Positions 46,120-55,620 are shown, counted from the stretch's first letter. The stretch is 64,000 nucleotides of DNA from Phocoena phocoena (GCF_963924675.1 NC_089238.1:44348879-44412878), one strand, 5' to 3'. A program made the numbers and translations. The notes: generated from the letters alone by a model not told the origin.

Positions 46120-46320
46120 TGAAATAGCAAAATGCTGTAGTCGCTCTGAGCTATCTCCTAATGAACCAGTTTGTCCCATGAGCTGTAGTGAGGAGCTTCT
46201 TCTCCACGGTGCGAACTCTTTATGCATATTAATATTATGCATGTTTTCCATGTAACTCCTTCTGACTTGCTCTCACCCCATCCTTTGAATTGACTTAAAT
46301 AAAAATAATTTATGTGGACA
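46120..46320. promoter_or_regulatory. Candidate element 2 with paired ATGCAT words
   Basis: ATGCATATTAATATTATGCA at 46222-46241 (plus a final T) puts two inverted ATGCATA/TATGCAT half sites around an AT core, resembling POU-type binding pairs. Around it are GTCGCTCTGAGCTATCTCC and CACGGTGCGAACTC, with unusual CpG retention for the area. Confidence 0.45.
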
Positions 46321-46359
46321 TTCCTTCAGTCAGGATTTTCTCTCCCCTTCTTAAAGACA

Positions 46360-46690
46360 TCCATAATATTTCATTGATGCTTTGCATCCAAACCGAGTAG
46401 TTATGCTTTTGCATATCATTAGAGCTTTATAAAGAACAACAGCGACATCTGCATGTGCTGCAGCGCCAAGGAGATAGGAAAAATACCGAAAACAAACTCT
46501 GTATTGGCTTGGAGGCTGTCTGGCTCTCTGCCTCCCCAGCAGCCCCTGCCACCACCATGGATAGGAGTAATTGTACAGTGTAATCACATCATGCCTCATC
46601 TGAATATTCATAGCAGAGACAAAGCTTTAGAGGATAAGGGAGGAGCGGGGATAATTTGAATATAAAACAGCATCTCATTTCCAAATCAAC
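46360..46690. promoter_or_regulatory. Candidate element 3, strongest conserved-looking stretch
   Basis: Contains TTCATTGATGCTTTGCATCC, ACCGAGTAGTTATGCTTTTG, AACAACAGCGACATCTGCAT, GTGCTGCAGCGCCAAGGAGA, TGTACAGTGTAATCACATCA and ATCTGAATATTCATAGCAG. It mixes octamer-like (TTTGCAT, TTTTGCATAT), E-box-like (CATCTG) and homeodomain (TAATC, CATTA) words. Frames on both strands (46351-46611 minus, 46453-46659 plus) look coding-like by length only; neither has splice sites, so I prefer an enhancer. Confidence 0.5.
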
Positions 46691-46951
46691 TTGTGCCAGT
46701 TAGACTGTGCACCAGAATTCAATATTAAGCAACATCGTTTTACAGTTTGGAAATTGGAAGGGAAAAAGATGGAGGAGAAAAGACACTCAATAAAGAAGAG
46801 GTGACATTATATTCTCATCTTGACTGAGGAAAAACAAAACAAAGCAACAATAACAACAGCGACAGAATAAAAATACTTAAAGTGTTATTTGAAGAGTCAC
46901 CAACAGTGGCTAACCAGCTGCTACTTTTCCAGGAATGAAATAGCCTATTGA

Positions 46952-46970
46952 GGGAGCTTTAAAAGCTCCC
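46952..46970. promoter_or_regulatory. Perfect 9+1+9 palindrome
   Basis: GGGAGCTTTAAAAGCTCCC reads the same on both strands around one central A. It sits directly before AATTAATATG. It could bind a homodimer or be incidental. Confidence 0.6.
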
Positions 46971-47199
46971 AATTAATATGTTGTGCATGTATTGGATCTA
47001 CAAAGAACTCACTGTATTCCTTCTCTCCCCACAAATCCCCCCAATACACACATATTCCCTAACCACCACCTTTTTTTCCTGTCGGGTGCAGGGGAAAAAA
47101 TCAAAGCTACAGAATAATTGACTAATCACTTTAAAAGTGACAACAACCCTCTTCAAAAAGAAAGGACAAAAAACAAACACGCACAAAAGGTGACTGTTC

Positions 47200-47480
47200 A
47201 TTAACGAAGGGATAAATTACCGATGGCTTCTTCATTCTGTTTAGTTCATTACCCCCCAAAAGAAACAAATATAATCCACATGTTAATATTGGAGTCTTCG
47301 TTTTCTTTGCTTTAATATGATGCTCTTTTTAATTTTTTTTAAGTGTTGGTATTTGTAGAAGCCTCTGCCACTGCATTCCCCAAAGAGCTACTAGTTTCAA
47401 CCCACTGGAGTTTATATTCCTTTAATTGTCTAGTGCAGGAACATTTCTGCTGTTTTTAAAAATATACCGCTCTGCAGGAA
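47200..47480. other. Nonrepetitive sequence between candidate elements
   Basis: GAAGGGATAAATTACCGATG and TTCCTTTAATTGTCTAGTGC are notable words; no exon or repeat recognised. Part of the transposon-free block. Confidence 0.4.
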
Positions 47481-47489
47481 TTAGAAGAA

Positions 47490-47960
47490 TCCAAGGTTGT
47501 ATCCAACTTCAAAGGTTTCCAAGTCATAATGATTTTAGCAAAAGTAGAAGACAGATCATGGAACAAGTTCCCCGTTTGAAGATAAGCATCATAGGGACCT
47601 TTTTCTCTTCCCTCTCTCCCCAACTTTGTACTTCTCCTGGCTCTGAATGCCACTCGCTAACACAGTTTAATGATATGCAAATGAAATATGCATAAAACCA
47701 TTCTACTGTATGATGATTAAACACTGGAGACATTAGCAGCGGAGGCTTCACTCTTTGTAATAATCCTTCCCGACCATCCACTTTGATTGCGGAGTTATGG
47801 AAACCCATAGCAGTTGGCAGAGAGTGAAAGAGAGAGAAGGAAGGAAAGACGCAGGGACACATCACCCATCTCGGAGCTTCTCCCACTCCAGGAGAGGTTC
47901 CCCCCCTTTGTACTGCGTTCCTATTGCTGTCTTTTGTAATCCATCCATGCAGTCGCACCA
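47490..47960. promoter_or_regulatory. Candidate element 4 with octamer motif
   Basis: ATGCAAAT at 47675-47682 is a perfect POU octamer, followed ten bases later by ATATGCATAA. Other words are AAGTCATAATGATTTTAGC, TGATGATTAAACACTGGAGA, CATCCACTTTGATTGCGGAG (a CTTTGAT TCF/LEF-like word) and AGTTATGGAAACCC. Overlapping frames on both strands (47426-47695 plus, 47524-47961 minus, up to 145 codons) lack start, splice and domain support. Confidence 0.5.
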
Positions 47961-47989
47961 CAGCGATTAACGGAAAAAAACCTCTTTTC

Positions 47990-48180
47990 TCTTAATGTTT
48001 CAAAGCTCATTAGCCAAACGATTATTCCTCATTAACAGCGAAAGCTCATTCATTAAAAGGAAGAATATGCCCCAAAAATGCCAGCACGGTTAATCCTGAG
48101 TCCCATTCTGGGCTGTAAATCCCATACTACTTGTATATTCCATGCGAAAGGGACACGCGCCAATCCACATTTTTTTTAAA
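47990..48180. promoter_or_regulatory. Candidate element 5 just upstream of the exon-like segment
   Basis: CAAAGCTCATTAGCCAAACG, TTCCTCATTAACAGCGAAAG and AAGCTCATTCATTAAAAGG give a cluster of four CATTA homeodomain cores, two of them in a repeated AAAGCTCATT word (48003-48012 and 48041-48050). CATTAACAGCG and CCAATCCACATT are also retained. Its position 100-300 bp before a splice acceptor suggests an intronic enhancer or a splicing-linked conserved region. Confidence 0.5.
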
Positions 48181-48291
48181 AAAGAAAAAAAAACAGTTTG
48201 TGTGTTTTGTAAAATCCACAAGAGCAGCAATTAATATTCCCATTGAAAGACTTTATTTATTTATTTTTTTGTCTCTCCCTTTTGTTTCCAG

Positions 48292-48359
48292 CACCTGCCC
48301 CTGGCTCAGCGCCCGGTGCCAACAGAACACCTTTCAGGATCCACAGCAACGCAGACAAC
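48292..48359 (+). other. Candidate internal exon (68 bp) with strong splice sites
   Basis: The segment is preceded by a long pyrimidine tract (TTTATTTTTTTGTCTCTCCC then TTTTGTTTCCAG, acceptor AG at 48290-48291) and followed by ACGTAAGTACC (donor GT at 48360-48361), a near-consensus pair. It is about 62% GC (42 of 68 by my count) against AT-rich flanks. All three forward frames are open, so I cannot choose one; one reads PAPGSAPGANRTPFRIHSN, rich in small residues. With 68 bases it would shift frame if skipped. It could be a coding, 5' UTR or lncRNA exon. I do not recognise the gene. A 166-codon frame (48131-48631) reads through both splice sites and is not itself a gene. Confidence 0.5.
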
Positions 48360-48700
48360 GTAAGTACCAGTCGTTTCCAGAAACCCTTATTCAGATTTTT
48401 TTAAAAAACAACCACCTAAAACATAGAGAGAGACAAGCCTCTTTCCCCTTCTTCTCCCCTGCGTTATGCCACCAGGGTTTCCTAAGTAGCACCTTCCAAA
48501 TCCCTCTGCCTTCAAGTTTGTGCATGTCTGTGTGGCATCCCTCCTCCTCCTTCACTCCCATAGTGGATCTTGTAAAAGGGCTTCAGATCGGCCCCATTCA
48601 TCTCCCTGGTGATAGCAGTGAATGTAGATAAATCTCTGACTGCCTGCCTGCTGCTGGAGTATGATTTTTATTTTGCTTTCTGTGTATACCTGGGTCAAAA
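48360..48700. other. Presumed intron start downstream of the exon-like segment
   Basis: Sequence after the donor is pyrimidine-rich in places (CCTCTTTCCCCTTCTTCTCC at about 48437) and has no recognised repeat. GGTGATAGCAGTGAATGTAG near 48609 is a possible conserved word. Confidence 0.4.
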
Positions 48701-48950
48701 AGTGGGATGTATGCACACACATACATGCACATACACACATTTCCTACTTTCTTTCTCTGCCTTCCTCTCCTTTTTCTCACACAAGCATACATCCCACATA
48801 TGTGTGTATATGCATAAACATATACACCAATATACATACCCATACCTACAACACAAAAATATATACCTATCTAAATGTTTACATTGCCTGAAAATATGTG
48901 TATTTATATACACATACAACCTTACACACGTGTCTGTATGCAATCGATAA
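48700..48950. repeat. Degenerate CA/TA-rich simple-repeat tract
   Basis: Interrupted ACACAC, CATACA and TATACA units run for about 250 bases. Frames on both strands here (60 to 113 codons, histidine/threonine or cysteine/valine rich) come from the repeat and are not genes. Confidence 0.8.
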
Positions 48951-49488
48951 GTGCCTATCCTTTAATTTATACCCATCTATATCTCCATTTGAATATTCCC
49001 TCTCTCCTCCCAGCAGAAGCTGCGTGCAATTGCAATCCAGGATTGTAGAAGCAGTATTCTTTCCTTATGATTTCTGTTTGTAGATCTCTCTGCTCCTTTT
49101 TCTGCCTTCTTCCAAGCTGTAGAATTGGCATCTTTCCCTGAGGTTTTCCGAATGGCAAGTGGCACCGGCTGTGGCATGCATTCTTGCCGCTTCCTATGGC
49201 ACTTCTCTTCCGATGTCTGCTTTTTCTCTTTGTTTGTTGTTGACTAGGCTGAATGGTGTTTTTTTAAAGTTAATTATAAACGAAGTTGAATAGCAAACAA
49301 GCCAACAGCTTGCCCCCACCCAAAAAAAAAAAAAAAAAAGCCTAACAGAAGTGCCTTCTGCTGCAACAGATGCCCAGATGATCACCCCTGGCATGGGCAA
49401 ATGGGCACACAATTTTTGTGGTTGTTAATTTTTTTGTTTGTTGCTGTATTTGTTGTATGTTTTCCTTGTTTCTTTCTGATTTTTCAAG

Positions 49489-50190
49489 GAGTCCAGGATC
49501 CCGGCCTCTGCTTGGAACGGAACAGTGTCATGGCGGAGACGACGGCCTTTGTCTTGCTGGGTGTGAAAGCATTCGCTGTGCTGGCTCCAGTGCGGCAGAA
49601 TCAAGTTTAAAGGAAAAAAAGTGATTAAAGTCAGCTTTGTGCCTCTTTGGTGTGGAAGACCCCCAAACCCCAAGTAGCCGAGTCCCTGGATCCGAGGAGG
49701 GGCTCATAGTTGGAGCCAGCCTAGGCTGTAATCCTGGCACTTGCGCCTTCGGTTGCTGCTTGCTGTTCGCTCCTGGGGGTCTGGATAATCTCCCTTGGCT
49801 TTACCGCACTGTCTGGCCCGCGTACAGGGCCCCCGTAACATATACCCGCTGCTCCTATCACACGAAACTGTGGCGTTGCCCCTGAATGGATGGCACTGTG
49901 CCAACTCTTCTGCCATCCGCCCTTGCAGCTTTTTTCTTTCCTCCCTCCCTCCCCTTCTCCTCCTCCTCCTCCCGTCGACTTGACGTTAATTAACACACGG
50001 GTTAATTGATTTTAAAAGCCGAAGAATTACAGTTAACTTTTCCCACAGGGTACAGACGCCAGCCGCTTGGCACACTGCTTTTCGCACTGGTGCAGGGGGG
50101 CCGGGAAAGCCCGCAGCAAAACTAGCAACTGCTGAGGAACGTTGCCTGCTTATTGGAGTAGAGCCGATAGAAGTCGACGTGGTGCTGCCT
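49489..50190. promoter_or_regulatory. CpG-enriched interval, possible promoter or exon region
   Basis: By hand I count about 34 CpGs in roughly 700 bases, far above the flanks, although below a classic CpG island. Notable stretches are CATGGCGGAGACGACGG, GCCCGCGTACAGGGCCCCCG, CCCGTCGACTTGACGTTAAT and AAGTCGACGTGG. It begins right after a good acceptor-like tract (TTTCTTTCTGATTTTTCAAG ending at 49488). A frame starting at the ATG at 49529 stays open for 26 codons. It may be a weak CpG-island promoter or a second exon; I cannot decide. Confidence 0.4.
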
Positions 50191-50739
50191 CATCCTTACA
50201 GTATATAGCCATTCTATATTTTGTTAAGTAATCAAAGCACAACTCTATCTTCTTCTCCATTCATCTTTCAAAACAGGAAAACCCTTCAGAAGTTCTTATG
50301 GGGGAAATAAACCCTCCCCCAGACCATTTATTTTATCCATAATATGTTTGTTTCCAATAATAAGCAAATACCTGGTGCTTTTTTTTTTTCAAGTCATAAG
50401 GAGGAAGGCTACCTCTTTCCTAAATATCACAGGCAAAGGAGAAGTTTTTTTTTTTTTAAGGAGAAAGTTCCATAAAGTTCCTTTCTCTCTATCAGTGTTT
50501 TGTTTTGTTGCTGTTCCTCATGACCCAGATTCATCATTTATGGTGAAGAATTTCACTAAGAAAGTAGGTACATTGTAATTAAAAACGAAATTCATATGAA
50601 AGCTGTTTGCTTTTTTGTTTATAAGTGTGGATTTTTGTTTTCTGTCCCCTTCACCCCAATCCCCTGTAGAAAATGAAAGCAATTGATACTGTAGTTGGGA
50701 AGGAGACATGCAAGGCTGGAAACTTGATGCTTTCACCTT
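50191..50739. other. Nonrepetitive sequence, no gene seen
   Basis: Several T runs and unremarkable frames. No transposon recognised; belongs to the repeat-free block. Confidence 0.45.
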
Positions 50740-51060
50740 TTCATGCTTTCATTTTATTTCATTTTGTTTTTTAAAAGCATGCGGCAAGTGAAGCGACAAA
50801 AGGAATCCATTATGCAAATCATGTCACTTTGCATAATGTCTCATGACTGGAAGATGCAGATGAGCTGTATAATTTATGAGTGCCAGTGTCTGTCTAAAAG
50901 TGTTGCACACAATTTACCAAGTGAGCCTGAGAGACATGGGGAAGGCAGCTCTTGCAACTCCATTGCCAGGAAAGCTCTATATATTTTCCTACAAGTGTTC
51001 CCTAGTAACATTAAATGCTATTTAAAAGAAATTAAGGTTCCAAATGTTTATGAAAGATGA
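50740..51060. promoter_or_regulatory. Candidate conserved noncoding element with paired octamer half-sites
   Basis: A perfect 10-bp inverted repeat, ATTATGCAAA (50809-50818) and TTTGCATAAT (50828-50837), is separated by nine bases. The left arm is part of an ATGCAAAT octamer (50812-50819). Nearby are CATGCGGCAAGTGAAGCGAC and TAATTTATGAGTGCCAGTG. The 105-codon frame 50743-51060 crosses it without domain or splice support. Confidence 0.5.
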
Positions 51061-51590
51061 AGATTTTCCTTTCACTCCCTTCACCCAAATTCTTTGCCTA
51101 AAAGTTTACAAGAAAGTATTAGACCCTAAAACATTAATTTTTAGATTCAATTTGGAAAAGAAAAGTTATTTGAGCCAAACGTGCCATTTGTATATGGATT
51201 TTCCTTTCTACGGCAAGGAATGTCTTAGAGAAACAGACACTTTATCCATTTGTCTGGATCTGTGTAGGCAGAGAAATGGGATATCTCATTTTGGTTGGTT
51301 TTGTGTGTGCCCTGCTGTGTACAACATTTTATAAGTTATAGTCTCTTGGATGTATTAGATATGTAATATGGAAGACTGATACATTCATTATTCTTCTGAC
51401 GACGTAATTCTGCTTTCATAGAAATCTTCAAAATAGAAATTCTATTCAATAAAAACTACATTTTAGTTAAGTCAGCTTAGTTGGTCACTCCATGTCTCAT
51501 TTTGGTAACTTTTTTGAAAAGATGATTCTGTACCTTTTGAGAAGTTATAACATCTTTGATAACCTGACTAATCTGGCCTTATATTTTTCG
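51061..51590. other. Unique sequence, end of the repeat-free block
   Basis: No recognised transposon; AT content rises towards the L2 that follows. The 96-codon frame 51044-51334 has no support. Confidence 0.45.
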
Positions 51591-51599
51591 TTTCAGTCA

Positions 51600-51900
51600 T
51601 AGTAAGGTGTGTGAAAGAGAGGTACTGTTTGCCATGAGAATGTATACCAGGAGGATCTGAACTTTGGGGAGCATGTCAGGAAAGGCTTCCTGAGGAAAGT
51701 GAATTCAAGATCACTTCTGAAAGTTGAAGAGAAGTTAGACGAAAAGAGGGAGAAAGTATTCTCCATGCAAACAATATGTTCAGTAAATCCTGAGACAAGA
51801 AAAGATCATGGTTGCTTGGAAGAACTAAACTAAAACCAGTGTGGCTAGAGTATAGATTATGGGTCATTGGATCATACTGGGAACAGATCAGGAGGTAAGC
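51600..51900 (-). mobile_element. L2 LINE fragment
   Basis: AGGAAAGGCTTCCTGAGGAA, AGTTGAAGAGAAGTTAGACG, TGCAAACAATATGTTCAGTA and AACCAGTGTGGCTAGAGTAT are the complement of the L2 3' part, and match the layout of 29630-29760. Well below full length. Confidence 0.78.
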
Positions 51901-52205
51901 ATGTGAGTAAGAGGTAACTTATTCATTACTTGCGTCTGTTTTCTGGTGCTTGGTCTCTTATGTCATTATTAATTGTATGTACATATACATCATTAAGTTC
52001 ATACTGAGAACTACTTACGATTATAATACTTTTTATAAAATAATTTTTAGATTTTTCAAAACCAACTTGTGCATTGAACCATGAGATTTCTGAATCCAAC
52101 CTTATGTGACATATTTCTTCTTTTTGTGAAGTTTTATTTTCAAAAAGTTAATAACCATTTAAGAAAATAAAATAAGAACACACCACCTAATAAGAGCAAA
52201 ATACA
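51901..52205. other. AT-rich sequence, nothing recognised
   Basis: Some 300 bases between L2 and L1M with no gene and no clear repeat. Confidence 0.5.
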
Positions 52206-52209
52206 ATTT

Positions 52210-53860
52210 TTTTTCAAGTATACTTGGAACATTGGCAAACATAGACCACTTTCTGGTTCATTTAATAAAAATTAAAATTATTAAAGTCAAGCAAAATATA
52301 TTTTCTGACCACAAACAAACTAAACTAAAAATCAATAACAGAAAGACATCTGGACAAACCCAAATTTTGGGAAATTAAACACATGAGTCACAGAGGCAGT
52401 CACAGGGAAATTAGGAAAATTTTGAATTGAATGACAATGAAAGCACATTACAGAATTTGTAAGCTGCAGCTAAAGAAGTACTTACAGAGAAATAAGCTTT
52501 AATGCCTTATTTTAGAAACCAAAAAAGTTTTGAACTGATAATCTAAGTGTCTTAAGGAAACAAATTAGGCCCAAAACAAGAGGAAGGAAGGAAATAATAA
52601 AGATAAGAACATAAACCAATGAAATTGAGAAAAGTAGGGAAAATCAACATACCCAAAAGCTGGTTCTTCATGAAGAATACAAAAATTGATTAACATATAG
52701 CCAGACTGAATAAGAAAAAAAGTGTGAAGACACAGATTATCAAGACCTTGAATAGAAGAGGGGACATCACTACAGATCTGACAGATAGTAAATGGATAAC
52801 AAGGGATAAGTAAATTAAAACTTTGTAAATAAATTTGATAACCTAATTGAAATGGGAAAATTCCTTGAAAGACAGACTACCAGAATTCAAGAAGAAATAA
52901 CCTGAATAGTTTTAGGTCTATTAAAGATATTGAATTTGTAGCTAAAAATACTTTCCTATAAAGAAAACACAGCTCAGATGGTTTCACTGGCAAGTTCTTC
53001 CAACATTTAAAGAAGAAATAATGTCAGTCCTAAACAACCTCTTTTAGGAAATAGAAAAGGAAGGAACCCTTTCCAACTGATTTTATGAAGTCGGCATTAC
53101 TCTGATGCCCAAACCAGACAAATACAATATAAGAGCAGAGAACTACAGACCAATAACTCTCATAAGCATAAGCACAAAAATCTTTAACAAAATGTTAGCA
53201 AATTGAGTTGAATAATATGCAAAAAAATGCATGACCAAGTCAGGTTTATTCCAAAAATGAAAGGTTGGGTCAACATTCTAAAATCGGTTTGACTTACCAT
53301 ATCACCAGATTTGTTAAATCATGAATTTAATGGATGTAGAAAAAAGTGAGCCACAGTAATCAAAACAGTGTGATAATGAGGTAAGGACGGACATAAAGAT
53401 TAGTGGAGGAGAAAAGAAAGCCCAGAAATAGACACAACTTTTTGATAAAGGGTCAGAGATAATCCAGTGGAGAGACAATAGTCTTTTCAATACATGATGC
53501 TGTAACCAAATAAATAAATACCTTTACCCATGCTTTACTATAATATAAATGTTAATTTTAAATGGGTATTAAAACAAAATAAAAAATACTATAAAAGTTC
53601 TTGAAGAAAGTATAAAATAAATATTTGTAACCTTGGGCTAGGCAAAAGATTTTATAGAGAGGGAAGATTTTATAGCAGGGAAAGAAACCTGGACCATAAA
53701 TGAAAAAGATAAATTGGACTTTAGAAAAGTTGAAAACTTTTGCTATTGGAATGACAATGTCAAATAAGTGGAAAAAAAAGCTATGGACAAATATTTGCAA
53801 CCCATAATGAGGTAAATTAATCTAAATCAAACAAAAAATGACACAGAAGATAGTAGATGA
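52210..53860 (+). mobile_element. Old L1M element, ORF2 region
   Basis: CTAAAAATCAATAACAGAAA, GCAGCTAAAGAAGTACTTAC, CATACCCAAAAGCTGGTTCT, GATGGTTTCACTGGCAAGTT, CTGATGCCCAAACCAGACAA and AACTACAGACCAATAACTCT trace ORF2 from the end of the endonuclease into the reverse transcriptase. CAAGTCAGGTTTATTCCAAA marks the palm region. Later words (TACATGATGCTGTAACCAAA) show a deletion before 53860. Frames are broken throughout. Confidence 0.82.
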
Positions 53861-53881
53861 AGACATTAAAACAGCCACCAC

Positions 53882-54250
53882 GGGCTTCCCTTGTGGTGCA
53901 GTGGTTAGGAGTCCGCCTGCCAGTGTAGGGGACATAGGTTCAAGCCCTGGTCCGGGAGGATCCCACTTGCCACAGAGTAGCTAGGCCCGAGTGCCACAGC
54001 TGCTGAGCCTGTGCTCTGGAGCCCACGAGCCACAACTACTGAGCCCACGAGCTACAACTACTGCAGCCCGTGCACCTAGAGCCCATGCTCTGCAACAGGA
54101 GAGGCCACCACAATGGGAGGCCTGTGTACCGCAGCGAGGAATAGTCCCCGCTCAACACAATTAGAGAAAGCCCATGCACAGCAACAAAGACCCAATGCAG
54201 CCAAAAATTTAAAAAATGAAGAAGCAAAAAAACAAAAAAAAAAAAAAACA
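53882..54250 (+). mobile_element. CHR-type SINE, long form, with 13-bp target-site duplication
   Basis: AAACAGCCACCAC ends at 53881 and recurs at 54251-54263. The insert begins GGGCTTCCCTTGTGGTGCAG and runs through GAGCCACAACTACTGAGCCC, GAGGCCACCACAATGGGAGG and CCCAATGCAGCCAAAAATTT to a long A-rich tail. Boundaries are firm. Confidence 0.95.
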
Positions 54251-55205
54251 AAACAGCCACCACAACTGAATTCCATATATTCAAGAACTTAGAAGAAATC
54301 AGGAACATATTAAATGTGAATATGAAAGACAAAATAAAAAATACTCTAATTGAACGTGTAGAGACTAAAACTACCATATCTGAGATGAAGAATACCATGT
54401 CAGGAAGGGATTGACAGATTAAATATTTCAGAAGAAAGGATTAGTCAACTTTAAGACATATAAATAGAAACTATCCAAAATGACACACAGAAAGAAAAGT
54501 AACACAAAAATAATGGACAGAGCAACAGCGAGTTGTGGGACAACTTCATGTGGCCTGATATATGTGTAACTGAAGCCCTTGAAGGACAGATAAAAGGGGG
54601 ACAAAAACTATGTTCAAAAAGTAGCTGAAAATTTTCTAAATTTGGTGAAAATTATAAGCCAGTGGCTCCAACTATCTCAATGAACTCCAAGCACAAGAAA
54701 CATGAAGAAAACTACACTAAGGCAGATCATAATGAAATTGCTTAAAATCAGTAAAAAGTAGAACATTTTAAGAGTAGCTAGAGAAAAGAAGATATATGTA
54801 CAGAGGGACAAAGACTAAAATGACAGCAGACTTCTTGTTGGAATTAATGCAAGCCAGAAGACAGTGGAGTAATATCTTTAAATATTGAAAGAAAAAAAAA
54901 GTTACACTGAAATTCTATAAACAACATAAATATCTTCCAAAAGCAAAAGTGAAATACAAATTTTTCAGATGTACAAAAGCTGAAATAATGCATCATTAGC
55001 AGACATGCACTACAGGAAAAAAAAATTAAAGGAAATTCTTCAGACAAATGGAAAATTATACCACATGAAGAAGATCCTTCGAAATGGTAATCATGTTGGT
55101 AAATTTTTTTTAACTTAAATATATTTAAAGGTAATTGATATTTAAGGCAAAAGTAGTAACAAGATACTGTTTTTATAACACGTAACAGTAAAATCCATGA
55201 CACAG

Positions 55206-55410
55206 GGCTTCCCTGGTGGCGCAGTGGTTGAGAGTCCGCCTGCCAATGCAGGGGACACGGGTTCGTGCCCCAGTCCGGGAAGATCCCACATGCCGCGGAG
55301 CAGCTAGGCCCGTGAGCCATGGCCACTGAGCCTGCGCATCTGGAGCCTGTGCTCTGCAACGGGCCACAACAGTGAGAGAGGCCCGCATACCGCAAAAAGG
55401 AAAAAAAGAA
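55206..55410 (+). mobile_element. CHR-type SINE, short form, with 15-bp target-site duplication
   Basis: AAATCCATGACACAG is present at 55191-55205 and 55411-55425. The insert begins GGCTTCCCTGGTGGCGCAGT, retains GCAGGGGACACGGGTTCGTG and GCCACTGAGCCTGCGCATCT, and shows a small deletion-rearrangement near its end (CGGGCCACAACAGTGAGAGA). The 195- and 86-codon minus frames (54844-55433) read it backwards and are not genes. Confidence 0.96.
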
Positions 55411-55620
55411 AAATCCATGACACAGTAGCACAAAAGCTATTGAAGAAAATGGAGAAATGAAAGAATTACGATAAAAGGTTCTTATATGTGAAGTGGCATA
55501 ACATTACATGAAGGTAGGCTATGATAAGTTAAAGTTGTATACTATAAACCCTAAAAAATAAAATGACATGCTAAAGATATATTTAATATGATAACAAAAG
55601 AGAGAAAATTGAATTATTGT

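Larger units (their letters stand above)
53861..55620 (+). mobile_element. Old L1/HAL1-like ORF1 region, interrupted by two SINEs
   Basis: AGGAACATATTAAATGTGAA, CTACCATATCTGAGATGAAG, CAACTTCATGTGGCCTGATA, AAGCCAGTGGCTCCAACTAT, ATGACAGCAGACTTCTTGTT and ACTGAAATTCTATAAACAAC are ORF1-side sequence, lying downstream of an ORF2 fragment, so this is a separate element. An ORF1-only copy suggests HAL1 (half-L1), but an ordinary truncated L1M is not excluded. Confidence 0.7.

Noticed and set aside
47524..47961. 145-codon minus-strand frame in the conserved-looking block
   Set aside because: It overlaps a + strand frame of 89 codons and several enhancer-like motifs, with no splice signals or known domain. 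Low stop density follows from GC content.
48131..48631. 166-codon + strand frame across the exon-like segment
   Set aside because: It reads through the proposed acceptor and donor and through intron-like pyrimidine tracts. The frame is long because stops are rare there, not because it is a gene.
48609..48950. Overlapping histidine/threonine-rich and cysteine-rich frames on both strands
   Set aside because: They translate a degenerate CA/TA simple repeat.
54844..55433. 195-codon minus-strand frame
   Set aside because: It is an antisense read through a CHR SINE joined to flanking old L1 sequence. Similar frames ([14 protein letters not shown]) occur wherever a short-form SINE lies in the window.
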